From positions 62,001 to 126,000 of the forward strand of contig CAVXFL010000015.1 in assembly GCA_963761015.1 (NCBI GenBank): a stretch of 64,000 nt of DNA, written 5' to 3'. Shown one piece after another: positions 63,896 through 64,000 of this stretch (the stretch's first letter is position 1; every line of letters starts with the position of its first letter). This stretch comes from CAVXFL01 sp963761015 (GTDB lineage Bacteria > Pseudomonadota > Alphaproteobacteria > Acetobacterales > Acetobacteraceae). The notes beneath the pieces were generated by a model that was not told the origin of the DNA, searched no databases, and saw nothing but the letters and a program-made list of their open reading frames with translations. The translations under genes were made by a program, and so were the position numbers.

Positions 63896-64000
63896 GGTGC
63901 CCCCGCGACACACGGCTGGCGCGGCCCGGCCGATTCACTTTTCAGCAAACCCGAAACCGCACTATGATCGCCCAGCCTTGGGCGGAATTGGCCTTTTGCC
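63896..64000. other. Right edge, no gene assigned
   Basis: The last 105 bases hold the presumed upstream region of folK; no coding frame is supported and no strong promoter is visible. Confidence 0.4.

Overview
This 64 kb window is very GC-rich, densely coded chromosomal DNA from an alphaproteobacterium. The block parC-recO-era-rnc-lepB-acpS-rel-rpoZ-folK and the style of the conserved small proteins suggest Rhodospirillales, probably an Acetobacteraceae-like organism; this placement is inference, because no rRNA or marker tree is available here. No rRNA, tRNA or CRISPR array was seen.

Left part (0.3-14.7 kb). A minus-strand group encodes a Tat-exported isoaspartyl-methyltransferase-like protein, a membrane spermidine-synthase-like protein and a secreted alpha/beta hydrolase. 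A plus-strand operon follows: an XRE regulator, then hyfB-hyfC-hyfE-hyfF-hyfG-hyfI, mostly joined by 4-10 bp overlaps. The HyfG homologue has Ser-Gly-Asp-Ser where NiFe hydrogenases have Cys-Gly-x-Cys, so this looks like an energy-converting-hydrogenase-related (Ehr) complex of unknown reaction rather than a hydrogenase. A class III nucleotide cyclase fused to an FHA domain and two small exported proteins come next.

Middle left (14.8-28.2 kb). An accessory zone holds an IS630 element with orfA/orfB, a decayed gene, two alpha/beta hydrolases, a LysR regulator, and a five-gene operon made of a polyamine-type ABC importer plus a form II CoxL-like molybdenum hydroxylase large subunit with no partner subunits. 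An IS630 fossil lies upstream of that operon. Several of these genes carry single-base frameshifts.

Centre (28.2-42.6 kb). A small NRPS-like cassette (HemL-type aminotransferase, carrier-condensation didomain, aryl-acid-type adenylating enzyme) is followed by moaE-moaD, a proline-rich lipoprotein, mobB and pgsA. Then comes a catabolic-looking cluster: a flavin monooxygenase and a hydrolase diverge from a ThDP enzyme, a HisD-family dehydrogenase and an SDR that is split by a piece of IS630 transposase. zwf closes the block.

Mobile island (43.7-54.6 kb). It contains an intact IS630 element with TA target duplication, an IS1182-type element with a 150 bp MITE sharing its terminal repeats, a serine recombinase with a co-transcribed unknown gene, two tandem nearly identical ISNCY copies sharing a 5 bp duplication, a decayed tyrosine recombinase, and an acyltransferase-like gene in lower-GC DNA. 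A 13 bp direct repeat brackets 48.5-54.6 kb.

Right end (54.7-64 kb). Minus-strand housekeeping genes cover DNA topology and repair, ribosome maturation, secretion, acyl carrier activation, the stringent response, RNA polymerase omega and folate synthesis. They are tightly packed and mostly intact.
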